The notes below the pieces were generated by a model that worked only from the letters and a program-made list of their open reading frames with translations, had not been told where the DNA came from and made no database searches. A stretch of 7,667 nt of DNA from the NCBI GenBank assembly GCA_023423015.1, contig JAFAGE010000426.1, positions 1 through 7,667 on the forward strand, given 5' to 3'. This DNA is from Bacteroidota bacterium (GTDB taxonomy: Bacteria; Bacteroidota; Bacteroidia; Chitinophagales; Chitinophagaceae). Positions 1 through 6,157 of the stretch are shown in pieces (within the stretch, counting starts at the first letter, position 1; the number at the start of each line of letters is the position of its first letter). A program made the position numbers and the translations under genes.

Positions 1-1
1 A

Positions 2-274
2 GGTATTCCTGCGCAAGCCTTCTGGAAAGGAGGTGTTGACGGGGGGAGTTGGTTCTTAATAAAATCTATTCATAGCCATAGAAACAATGCAGAGATCTCC
101 GTCTACAATGATCAGGATGGCAGCTTAATTATCTCAGACCTGTTTATGCTAGTTTGTCCGAGCGATAGCCTAATATTCATAAAAAATTTACGCGACGAAA
201 TAATTTTTTTCGACGGAGAAAAAATCTTTCTAAATTCTAACTGCTATTTACAACCATCTGGCGGACTCAAATAA
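2..274 (+). CDS. C-terminal part of a small hypothetical protein (WKGGVDGGSWF type), cut by window edge
   Basis: An open frame runs from the left edge to a TAA at 272-274 and gives 90 residues with no internal stop. The peptide opens with GIPAQAFWKGGVDGGSWFLI and continues with ISVYNDQDGSLIISDLFML, then a hydrophilic FFDGEKIFLNSN tail. The W-x-G-G-x-D-G-G-x-W-F pattern followed by a Tyr-Asn-Asp-x-x-G turn resembles small beta-rich hypothetical proteins I associate with Bacteroidota; no function is assigned. The start lies outside the window, so full length and any signal peptide are unknown. Composition reads as genuine protein rather than a chance frame. It is the first of three small plus-strand genes, with a 59-bp gap to the frameshifted gene that follows. 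An immunity-type protein is conceivable in such gene strings, but nothing here shows it. Confidence 0.6.
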   Translation, partial: GIPAQAFWKGGVDGGSWFLIKSIHSHRNNAEISVYNDQDGSLIISDLFMLVCPSDSLIFIKNLRDEIIFFDGEKIFLNSNCYLQPSGGLK

Positions 275-333
275 TCTACCAACTTACTGCCTCACCCTAT
301 CCCCAAGACGTATATAGGTGCCCATTTATTTAA

Positions 334-605
334 ATTTACCATGTGATCACCTTCTCCATCGACATACCAGCGGTAGTTTCGTTTCTAGGAGGCATACCGG
401 TTCAGTTCAGCCGCCAAGGCAAGGAATACACGGCCTATTTAGCCAAGTGCAAGGCGCTGGAGGAAGTGCAGTGTATCATTTGATTATCGACCGGTACTAC
501 CGTGGAAGGTTAAGGCTATCTGCTTTCAAAAATCAGTGGGTGTTCGATGGAGAGTTTGAAGAGAAGGCTCAATGGTTCAGCAACCTTATTGAGGAGTATA
601 ATTAA
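334..605 (+). pseudogene. Frameshifted small hypothetical gene
   Basis: Two protein-like segments lie in different frames and look like one broken gene. The first frame is open from 334 (just after an in-frame TAA at 331-333) to a TGA at 481-483 and reads VITFSIDIPAVVSFLGGIPV then QFSRQGKEYTAYLAKCKALE. The second frame ends at 603-605 (TAA) and is protein-like only from about 474, reading YHLIIDRYYRGRLRLSAFKN, then WVFDGEFEEKAQWFSNLIEE. Joining them near 470 needs a -1 shift, as after loss of one base, and gives a protein of about 90 residues. The second frame is also open upstream to a GTG at 318, but there its sequence (His, Arg, Ser and Gln rich) looks like a shadow of the first frame. No good start codon is visible; GTG at 343 is possible. 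No slippery site is visible, so decay or a sequencing error is likelier than programmed frameshifting. Function unknown. Confidence 0.5.
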
Positions 606-640
606 CTAAACAAACTAAAAGCGTGTAAATTGTTATCTCC

Positions 641-1153
641 ATGAAAGAATACTTGTCTAACATTTTTCCTAGAATTAAGGAACTTAGTTACTCTCTTGAT
701 AAAAAAGAGCTCCTTGTTGATCGCCCGTGGATTCTTTTGAACGATTTTGATTCGCAGGAGTATATTTTCAAAAGGGACGGTAAATTGATTATTTCTATCC
801 GTGGCAACGTTGAGCTTGGTAGTTGGGAATACTTGCCCTCTGCACAAAGTATTTTGCTATTGACAGAAAAAGCCAAAGTTCTACTTAGGCATGCATATTT
901 CGACAAGGGATTGCTTTTGCTTTCAAAAATGGGGGACAAGGAATCAATGTGGATTTTTATAAATGAGGCAGTAGTTGAAAACAGAGACGTGGAGAGATAT
1001 CTGAATGCTATAGCGAACAGAGAACTGAAAGGAGTCGAAAACCAGACAGTCGAAGTAAGAACATCTGAAGATAAATTATTCGACCTTGTCTATATTATTT
1101 TCTTTGGCATTGTACTCCTATCTATAGTGATCGCCCTAATATCAAGGATATAG
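641..1153 (+). CDS. 170-aa hypothetical protein with C-terminal membrane anchor
   Basis: An intact ATG-initiated frame of 170 residues. Residues 1-125 form a soluble domain with a W-rich core: VDRPWILLND (26-35), EYIFKRDGKLIISIRGNVEL (40-59), GSWEYLPSAQSILLL (60-74) and a FDKGLLLLSK strand (87-96). This layout, with a 'PW' start, a 'YIFKRDGKLI' strand pair and a 'G-x-WEYLP' motif, resembles a recurrent Bacteroidota hypothetical family of unknown function. Residues 130-145 are a charged linker, and 146-168 (LFDLVYIIFFGIVLLSIVIA and on) form one hydrophobic helix followed by a single Arg. There is no N-terminal signal peptide, so a tail-anchored inner-membrane protein facing the cytoplasm is likely. 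The ATG lies 35 bp after the stop of the frameshifted gene, so the two may once have been cotranscribed. No clear Shine-Dalgarno sequence is seen, which is normal for this phylum. Confidence 0.75.
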   Translation: MKEYLSNIFPRIKELSYSLDKKELLVDRPWILLNDFDSQEYIFKRDGKLIISIRGNVELGSWEYLPSAQSILLLTEKAKVLLRHAYFDKGLLLLSKMGDKESMWIFINEAVVENRDVERYLNAIANRELKGVENQTVEVRTSEDKLFDLVYIIFFGIVLLSIVIALISRI

Positions 1154-1177
1154 CGAGACAACAAGTAAATCCCATGG

Positions 1178-1209
1178 GAATAAAGATTTATTTAAGAAAA
1201 ACTTTATTT
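1178..1209 (+). terminator. Weak AT-rich stem-loop after the 170-aa gene
   Basis: GAATAAAG (1178-1185) pairs with CTTTATTT (1202-1209) in an 8-bp stem with one G-U pair and a 16-nt loop, 25 bp after the stop codon of the 170-aa gene. The descending arm itself supplies the T-rich stretch. The stem is almost all A-T, so as a terminator it would be weak; its position is the main argument. Confidence 0.3.
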
Positions 1210-1775
1210 TAAACGACATTAAGTACTAGGGAGTGCTTCTGGAATTTTGATGAGCTAAAATTGGCAGGCCAAATCCCTAAAGATTAAGGTTATTCAGGAA
1301 AATGGATTTATTTCAAACTACCCATCCTGCCTCAATAATTTGTAAACGCTGCCCATCTTTCAATTTCCTTTTCCCTGGCAATTAACTGAAGCCTGGCAGG
1401 CGGTTAGCGGCCTTGTTTCTATCCAAATAGATCTAACGACAACCTGTTGGCAGGCGCTAAAGCTTCAATTTGACGAACTCCGAGCACATTCAAGCGGATC
1501 TGGTAAATGGCATGTCCCCACGCATTAAATGCTATATTAATAGGAAGATGCTTTCTGTTCCATCTATGCAAATGGCCCCATTAGTGTGGAGTGGTGTGTA
1601 CCCATGGTAATCACATTCAGAAACTCTCAAGTCCAATAAACGAACCGCTTACATCAACTCATGCTTCTATTCCTCCCATATGGAGTGAAGTAGAATGGAA
1701 TTAAGCGACTAGGTTAAGCATTAACCGGAATGATGATTAAAAGACCGTTAAATGTTGAAAATCATATGATTACCG

Positions 1776-2007
1776 ATGAAATACTTCGTATATTTGTTTC
1801 GACTAAGCCAGTCTTAGCACACGCTATCAGGAAAAGCAATGAGATGAAGTAGCGCGAGTAGCTCCAAAGTATTTCATGTATAGAAATACAGACACCTCTC
1901 AGTATGAAAGAGGTGAGGGATAATTAGCAATAATTTTCAATCAAAAAAGTTGACAAACAGACTGCTGTTTGTGGGTAACGAATTTTGAGCCAGGCAACTG
2001 GTTTTTT
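1776..2007 (+). ncRNA. Candidate structured RNA ending in a terminator-like hairpin
   Basis: Successive helices are packed into 232 nt. An 11-bp perfect long-range stem, ATGAAATACTT (1776-1786) with AAGTATTTCAT (1867-1877), encloses two smaller helices: CTAAG/CTTAG (1803-1807 and 1813-1817) and CGCTA/TAGCG (1822-1826 and 1850-1854). Downstream are CACCTCT/AGAGGTG (1893-1899 and 1909-1915), ACAAACAG/CTGTTTGT with a 4-nt loop (1953-1972), and a GCAA-loop hairpin followed by T6 (1988-2007). A perfect TAnnTTTG element, TATATTTG, lies at 1789-1796; if it is used, the RNA would start near 1803 and be about 205 nt, lacking the outer stem. I do not recognise the RNA as tmRNA, RNase P, 6S, SRP or a known riboswitch. 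Evidence is pairing only, without homologues, so the call is tentative. Confidence 0.25.
1988..2007 (+). terminator. Rho-independent terminator-like hairpin with GNRA loop and T-tract
   Basis: AGCCAG (1988-1993), loop GCAA (1994-1997) and CTGGTT (1998-2003) form a 6-bp stem with one G-U pair and a GNRA-type tetraloop, extendable by a further G-U pair. It overlaps a run of six T (2002-2007). The orientation fits plus-strand transcription and no gene lies just upstream, so it would end a non-coding transcript. Confidence 0.4.
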
Positions 2008-2570
2008 AGGGAAAACATGGAGGGTTAATTGTGTCTGGTGAGAAAGAAACTCTATGGACAAGGGAAAATATTAGCAGGTGAAAAGCTTTGAATAGGAGTT
2101 AGCTTTCGAAATCACGCAAATGCCTATACTGTATACTTACTGGTTTAACCGCCCACGATAATAGAATGATATACACCTGTAGTCATTCAAAGCAGTATGT
2201 GAGACTTCAGAGCCGAAATTTCCCAATTAGAGCTTAAGATCGAGGTTAGCTAACCGCTTGGAGATTACAAATCTATGGATTGGTTATTTCTGCAAAAAAG
2301 TAATGAGCCATTGAAAGCAAGTGGGCCAGGCATAACACAAAGTAATAAGTGTCCTGAAATAACAGGGAGATGATCTCTGGTGTAGGTGGAAAGATTTTAA
2401 GTAATCAGCGTACGGTACTTGTATAAATTTTATTCTGAAAGGGAGCAATAATATCTGCTTCTATCCAAAGAGCGTGAAAGCTCCAAAGGGGATTTTTATG
2501 CCTTGATGCGACAATAAATTGTTAGTCCTTTTCTTCTGGTCTTCAGAGCTTCAGTTGAACCAATAATCTA

Positions 2571-3278
2571 TCATTGTTTCTTCTTCGTAAAAATATCATC
2601 TAGAGGCGCTTTCTTCCGTTTGGCCTTCTTTTCAGGCTTATTGGGATCTAAGTAAGTGGCGAGGGTACTTTCCGAGAACGGCTCTCCATGTTCATCAACA
2701 AAGTTATCTTGGATAAAACGGAGTATTTGATTTTTCGTCGCTCTTATGAAGGGTTGTGGATGATCATCAAAGGATTCATTGTGTAATTCGAAAAACAGGG
2801 TCGCCAGAGATGCTACACCACCAGTCCAAGTAAGTTTTACGTTTATTTTTTGGCTAGTAGAGGTTGGTTGCTGCTCCTGATTGTTGCTTCCATATAGTTG
2901 CTTCAATCCTTCGGCAATTTGATCGAGATGCTCGGATAAAAACGAGTATTTTTTTAACGTCAAATCAATCTTCAACCTCGTCGAAAGATCTTTGATTTGG
3001 GTCAGCCAAGTATTAAGTGTTATAGTACCAGGAGATGCATCTAACTCTTTTTGAATATTCTTCTGAATTTCTGCCGCGGCCACTAATGACCTTTGCTGCA
3101 GATAGTCTTCGAATGTCTGGTAGGATTGATTGTCTTCATCCATTATGTATCGAGCGTGGAATTCAATGCCATTTCTCGTTCCGTAAACATCTTCAGCTTT
3201 GGAGTCAAATTCCTTTTGAAGGGTGTCAAGGTAACCTGTAACAAACGAATCGTAGAAGGACAAGCAGGTTGTCTGCAT
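2571..3278 (-). CDS. RteC-like C-terminal domain protein, putative DNA-binding, 235 aa
   Basis: A complete 235-residue protein from ATG at 3278 to TGA at 2573-2571. Residues 1-135 are mostly helical and charged, with no recognised domain. A Gln/Ser/Thr-rich linker (about 131-145) leads to a C-terminal region beginning KLTWTGGVASLATLFFELHN (148-167). This matches the 'L-x-WTG-x-x-x-x-L-x-x-L-x-x-x-L' signature I associate with RteC, the regulator of excision in Bacteroides conjugative transposons, and related Bacteroidota proteins. It continues with ATKNQILRFIQDNFVDEHGE (180-199), then PFSESTLATYLDPNKPEKKA (200-219), plausibly a helix-turn-helix-like segment, and a Lys-rich tail (214-235, ending TKKKQ). 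A DNA-binding regulatory role is inferred from the domain and basic tail. It starts 152 bp beyond the 3' end of tRNA-Arg, behind its own likely promoter and operator. Real RteC is a two-component-controlled regulator; this could equally be a hypothetical protein sharing only that domain. Confidence 0.7.
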   Translation of the reverse strand: MQTTCLSFYDSFVTGYLDTLQKEFDSKAEDVYGTRNGIEFHARYIMDEDNQSYQTFEDYLQQRSLVAAAEIQKNIQKELDASPGTITLNTWLTQIKDLSTRLKIDLTLKKYSFLSEHLDQIAEGLKQLYGSNNQEQQPTSTSQKINVKLTWTGGVASLATLFFELHNESFDDHPQPFIRATKNQILRFIQDNFVDEHGEPFSESTLATYLDPNKPEKKAKRKKAPLDDIFTKKKQ

Positions 3279-3358
3279 TTAAACTCTTTTACAAGTCCGA
3301 AGATAAATGGTTGTAATAGGGAACTGTAAGGAACCAGGAAGAAAGAAGTAGATTTGTT

Positions 3359-3387
3359 TTAACCAGGTGTTAACCAGATCAAAACTA
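3359..3387 (-). promoter_or_regulatory. Promoter -7 element with tandem operator-like repeats before the RteC-like gene
   Basis: On the minus strand, TAGTTTTG (3387-3380) matches the Bacteroidota -7 consensus TAnnTTTG exactly. Immediately downstream, where transcription would start, two perfect direct copies of CTGGTTAA (3377-3370 and 3366-3359) lie 11 bp apart start to start, about one helical turn, so a dimeric or tandem regulator could bind one face. No good -33 TTTG is visible. The ATG of the 235-aa gene lies about 80 nt below the repeats. Autoregulation by that protein is an inference. Confidence 0.4.
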
Positions 3388-3429
3388 ACCCATATTGACT
3401 TGATAATCATACATTTCTCATAATACGTG

Positions 3430-3501
3430 TAGCCTCGACAGGAATCGAACCTGTATCTGGAGCTTCGGAAACTCTTATACTATCCATTGTACTACGAGGC
3501 C
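3430..3501 (-). tRNA. tRNA-Arg (anticodon CCG)
   Basis: A 72-nt cloverleaf folds on the minus strand. The acceptor stem GGCCTCG (3501-3495) pairs with CGAGGCT (3437-3431), closed by a terminal G-U pair. The D stem is GTAC/GTAT around loop AATGGATA. The anticodon arm is AGAGT-TTCCGAA-GCTCC with anticodon CCG (3468-3466), reading the Arg codon CGG; the stem has one U-G pair and an A-C mismatch at its base. The variable region is AGAT, and the T arm is ACAGG-TTCGATT-CCTGT. The discriminator is A at 3430, and CCA is not encoded (the genome continues CAC). The -7-like TTACTTTG (3518-3511) lies 10 nt upstream, bordering the heptamer array. Such tRNA 3' ends are common integration sites, and the DNA on that side looks accessory. 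Confidence 0.95.
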
Positions 3502-3510
3502 AATCGGCGG

Positions 3511-3518
3511 CAAAGTAA
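3511..3518 (-). promoter_or_regulatory. Likely -7 element of tRNA-Arg
   Basis: TTACTTTG on the minus strand ends 10 nt before the mature 5' end of tRNA-Arg and is one T short of TAnnTTTG (it reads TA-CT-TTG). The -33 region would fall inside the heptamer array, where TTCGTTC units occur but no exact TTTG. Confidence 0.3.
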
Positions 3519-3609
3519 GAACGAAGAACGAAGAACGGAGAGCGGAGAACGGAGAGCGGAGATCGCTTTTCACCTTTCACCTCTCACCTTTCACCTTTCA
3601 CTTCTCACC
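3519..3609. repeat. Thirteen heptamers in continuous phase: purine half and pyrimidine half
   Basis: Read on the plus strand, six heptamers GA(A/G)CG(A/G)A cover 3519-3560, one junction unit GATCGCT covers 3561-3567, and six heptamers T(T/C)TCAC(C/T) cover 3568-3609: 91 bp, exactly 13 x 7, with no phase break. The reverse complement of the second half is GA(A/G)AGGT, five of seven positions like the first-half unit GA(A/G)CGGA, with the same A/G alternation at position 3. The array is therefore an imperfect inverted repeat built from tandem repeats. The last unit (3603-3609) contains the marC stop codon, and the first borders the tRNA-Arg promoter region. A long mismatched hairpin in the marC 3' end is possible. 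Confidence 0.85.
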
Positions 3610-4183
3610 TAATCAATCCCCCCACATTACTGGTAAATATCTTCACCGCAATGGCCAGCAAAACTACGCCAAAAAATTTACGTACCGCAGTTAATCCTGC
3701 AGGTCCAAGGAACCGCGCTACATGGCGCAGCGACTTCAACACCACGTATACAATAATCAGGTTTGCCGTAATGCCCAGCAGCAGCGTCAACTTGTCGTAG
3801 TTCGCGCGGAGTGAGATGATCGTTGTAAGCGTTCCCGATCCCGCAATCAGCGGAAATGCAATAGGCACAAGCGTTCCCGAACGTGGGTCGGCATCCGGTT
3901 TAAAAAACTCTACACCCAGCACCATCTCCAATCCGAGTATAAAGATCACAATCGAACCACCTACCGCAAATGAACCTACATCCAACCCAAATATTTTCAG
4001 CAACTCTTCGCCCAAAAAAACAAAAAGCAGCATCAGCAAACCCGACAACAGCGTTGCCTTCAGTTCGTTGATGCCGCCTAACTTTTCTTTAAGGCTTATC
4101 AGCAAGGGAATTGAACCAACAATATCGATAATCGCAAACAGGGTGAACGTTACCGTGAGGAAATTGTCAAAGCTCAGGTCCAT
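3605..4183 (-). CDS. MarC family (UPF0056) integral membrane protein
   Basis: A 192-residue protein with about six hydrophobic helices (roughly 7-29, 42-66, 70-92, 105-124, 130-150, 165-184), close to the usual MarC length of about 200. The family signature is visible in DIVGSIPLLI (20-29) and in the glycine-rich fifth-segment motif AFPLIAGSGTLTTI (109-122). ADPRSGTLVPIAFPLIAG fits the typical stretch before that helix. Compared with the 'D-P-x-G-x-x-P' form I recall for the first motif, the first Pro is Val here. MarC proteins sit in the inner membrane; their substrate is not established, and the old link to multiple antibiotic resistance is not well supported. The ATG lies 24 bp after the stop of the BtuB-like gene on the same strand, so readthrough from the riboswitch-controlled transcript is likely. 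The stop codon lies within the last heptamer of the repeat array. Confidence 0.9.
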   Translation of the reverse strand: MDLSFDNFLTVTFTLFAIIDIVGSIPLLISLKEKLGGINELKATLLSGLLMLLFVFLGEELLKIFGLDVGSFAVGGSIVIFILGLEMVLGVEFFKPDADPRSGTLVPIAFPLIAGSGTLTTIISLRANYDKLTLLLGITANLIIVYVVLKSLRHVARFLGPAGLTAVRKFFGVVLLAIAVKIFTSNVGGLIR

Positions 4184-4207
4184 CGCTTTTTCTTCAAAGG
4201 TAGCTTT

Positions 4208-6157
4208 CTACAAATTTACATGTACGCCTGCCATCACATTAAAGCCCCGTGTGTTGTAACCAAGCACCTCAAAATATTCCTGGTTTGTTATGTTCTTGAA
4301 GTCGGCAAATACCCGGAACTTTTTGCTCGCCCGGTATTCAGTGTATAAGTCCCACGTGTAATAGCTATCCAGCACCACCGGCGCACCGGCATAAATCGGC
4401 TCCAGGCGTTCGCCCGCAACACGAAGGCTTGTTCCGGCATACCATTGTGGCGTCACCCACAGGCCGCCATTTATATTCACCACATTTTCCGGAACCCGGA
4501 ACAGATCATTTATCGTTGTGTCTTTGCCCACAGGGAAACCGGCATTGTCGTATGGTGAAGTAAGTTCGCCTTTTATGTAGGTGTAGTTCGCAGCCAGGTT
4601 CCACTTATCGCTCCGGTATTCCAGCTCCAGTTCCAATCCATGGGCCTTCTTACTACTAACATTACGATACTGCGATATAAAATTTGCCGGATCAGTGTAG
4701 ATGAACTCAATTGCGTCTTTCGTGTTGCGGTAAAAATATACTGCCCGCACATTCAGATCTCTGGTAAAGAACCATTGCGCACCTCCTTCAAAATTGAATG
4801 ACACTTCAGGTTCAAGCACCTTATTGCCAAACAGCGGATCGAACAATTCAAACAGGGTAGGGGCTTTGTAGGCAGAATACAGGTTCACAAAGGTTTTTAA
4901 TTTCTCATTTACAAACAGGCTCGGATTGATGGTGTACGAAAAATTACTTCCATACTCCGAATGAAAGTTCAATCGTCCGCCCAGTTCTACGTTCAGTTCT
5001 CGCGTTGGTTTCAGCACAACCGACGCATATGGACTCGCCTGCGACATACGGCCAAGGCTATCACCCAACTTTGCAGTGTAAGGTCCAAATGAAGAAACAG
5101 ACAACAAATCCTGCTCCATACGATTGTGGCGGTAATCTACTCCAACGAGTAACTCGGCCTTCTGCCATCTTTTGCTGCCATAAAATTCTGCAAAATGCGT
5201 TGTACCAAAGTAGTCTGCACGCAGGTAATTTGGCGCGCTGTAAACAGAGTCGTCGAGATACAGCCGATTGATGTGGTTGTAGCGATAGTTGAATTTTACT
5301 GTACCATTTTCCAGGGCATACGATAATCCCGCGCCCACCTGCACATTGTCGGTAGTAACGGTGTAATCTTTTTCATCGTTAAATGCTGATCCATCAATTC
5401 CGGTTTTATACCTGCTGTAAAAACCAAAAAGGTTTGCCTCGAGTTTTTTGCTGATGTCGAATTGCCAGTTGCCATTCAGGTTATGCTGGTCGAATTTATC
5501 ATTGTCGAAATCTCCCACACCCGTGGAATCATGTGCCGAAGAAAATCCGTTGGAATGAATGTATCCATATTGCAACGATGCGCGACTTTTACCTGTTCCG
5601 TGACTGATGCCCGCATTGGTACGAATCGTTCCATAACTGCCGCCAGCCACTGAAACATTACCATGTGTGCCCTCTGATCTGCCTTTTTTGGTGATGATGT
5701 TGATCACTCCCGAAACTGCATCTGAACCATAGAGTGTGGATTGGCCTCCCTTGAGTATTTCGACGCGTTCAATCTGCTCGATGGCAAAAAAGTTCATGTC
5801 GATGTAATTGTCGTTAACCGATGGATCGTTGACCGGAATGCCATTCATTAGAATCAAAACATTTCCGGCTGCACCACCGCGAATGCTAGCAGTCTGGTTT
5901 GTGCCAACATTTCCATTGGAACCGACAATGGTGGTACCAGCTACGGTGTTCAATACTTCTCCAAGAGTTCGTCCATAACTTCTTTCCAGTTGCTCGCGGT
6001 TGATAACGGTAAGCACTTTCCCGGTTTCAGTTTGTTTTTTTGGATACTTGGTGGCGGTGAGTACTACTTCGTCAAGAGAAGTGACACGCGTACTATCCTG
6101 CGAAAAGCTACTAAAGCAGCCAAATAGGCTGATAAAAAGAATAAATTTTTTGCTCAT
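4208..6157 (-). CDS. btuB: BtuB-like TonB-dependent outer-membrane receptor (putative cobalamin transporter)
   Basis: A complete 649-residue receptor, in the normal BtuB size range. Residues 1-19 (MSKKFILFISLFGCFSSFS) form a signal peptide, probably cut before QDS. LDEVVLTATK (28-37) is the TonB box region. The plug follows to about residue 158, with RSYGRTLGEVLNTVAGTTIV (59-78), the SIRGG motif (91-95), LILMNGIPVND (101-111) and IERVEILKGGQSTLYGSDAV (129-148) leading to SGVINIITKK. The rest is a 22-strand-type barrel, with SAYKAPTLFELFDPLFGNK in the usual conserved late-barrel position and a C-terminal strand FNVMAGVHVNL that ends in Leu, not the usual Phe. Function as a B12 receptor is inferred mainly from the cobalamin riboswitch directly upstream; the plug and size agree. 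TonB, ExbB and ExbD partners are not in the window. The ATG at 6157 is supported by the signal peptide and an AAGGA about 10 nt upstream. Confidence 0.93.
   Translation of the reverse strand: MSKKFILFISLFGCFSSFSQDSTRVTSLDEVVLTATKYPKKQTETGKVLTVINREQLERSYGRTLGEVLNTVAGTTIVGSNGNVGTNQTASIRGGAAGNVLILMNGIPVNDPSVNDNYIDMNFFAIEQIERVEILKGGQSTLYGSDAVSGVINIITKKGRSEGTHGNVSVAGGSYGTIRTNAGISHGTGKSRASLQYGYIHSNGFSSAHDSTGVGDFDNDKFDQHNLNGNWQFDISKKLEANLFGFYSRYKTGIDGSAFNDEKDYTVTTDNVQVGAGLSYALENGTVKFNYRYNHINRLYLDDSVYSAPNYLRADYFGTTHFAEFYGSKRWQKAELLVGVDYRHNRMEQDLLSVSSFGPYTAKLGDSLGRMSQASPYASVVLKPTRELNVELGGRLNFHSEYGSNFSYTINPSLFVNEKLKTFVNLYSAYKAPTLFELFDPLFGNKVLEPEVSFNFEGGAQWFFTRDLNVRAVYFYRNTKDAIEFIYTDPANFISQYRNVSSKKAHGLELELEYRSDKWNLAANYTYIKGELTSPYDNAGFPVGKDTTINDLFRVPENVVNINGGLWVTPQWYAGTSLRVAGERLEPIYAGAPVVLDSYYTWDLYTEYRASKKFRVFADFKNITNQEYFEVLGYNTRGFNVMAGVHVNL

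Larger units (their letters stand above)
1154..2570. other. 1.4-kb region without a convincing gene, rich in inverted repeats
   Basis: All six frames are broken by frequent stops; the longest open stretches I found by hand are about 55-60 codons (minus strand 1580-1419 and the overlapping plus-strand frame near 1340-1520), without good starts. The octamer TGGCAGGC occurs three times (1262-1269, 1394-1401, 1448-1455), one copy inside the interrupted palindrome GCCTG-G-CAGGC (1391-1401). There are two perfect 12-bp palindromes, AATCATATGATT (1760-1771) and GGTTAGCTAACC (2244-2255), and many short stem-loops, for example 1221-1238, 1243-1262, GGTTAA-GCA-TTAACC at 1712-1726, and 2078-2115. The densest part, 1712-2007, is described separately. 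I see no transposase, integrase or reverse-transcriptase motif. The stretch could be decayed coding DNA, a large RNA, or a DNA-processing locus. Confidence 0.5.

Noticed and set aside
602..939. Two minus-strand frames of about 80 codons opposite the 170-aa gene
   Set aside because: Both are antisense to a well-supported gene and have low-complexity Ser-rich or mixed composition.
1419..1580. Minus-strand open stretch of about 53 codons with protein-like composition (contains FNAWGHAIYQIRLNVLGV)
   Set aside because: It has no Met start, is bounded by stops on both sides, overlaps an equally long open frame on the other strand, and is within the chance range. It could be a gene remnant but cannot be supported.
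2010..2520. Possible group II intron (hairpins, GTACGGTAC at 2410-2418, GAGC-GTGAAA-GCTC at 2471-2484)
   Set aside because: No domain V of the right length with both strands pairing could be assembled, no GTGYG 5' end with matching 3' end was convincing, and no reverse-transcriptase or maturase remnant was seen.
3519..3609. CRISPR array
   Set aside because: The units are contiguous heptamers with no spacers and there are no cas genes in the window.
3816..4259. Plus-strand 147-codon frame opposite marC
   Set aside because: It lies entirely over the marC gene and the btuB 3' end, with Ser/Pro/Asn-rich composition typical of an antisense shadow.
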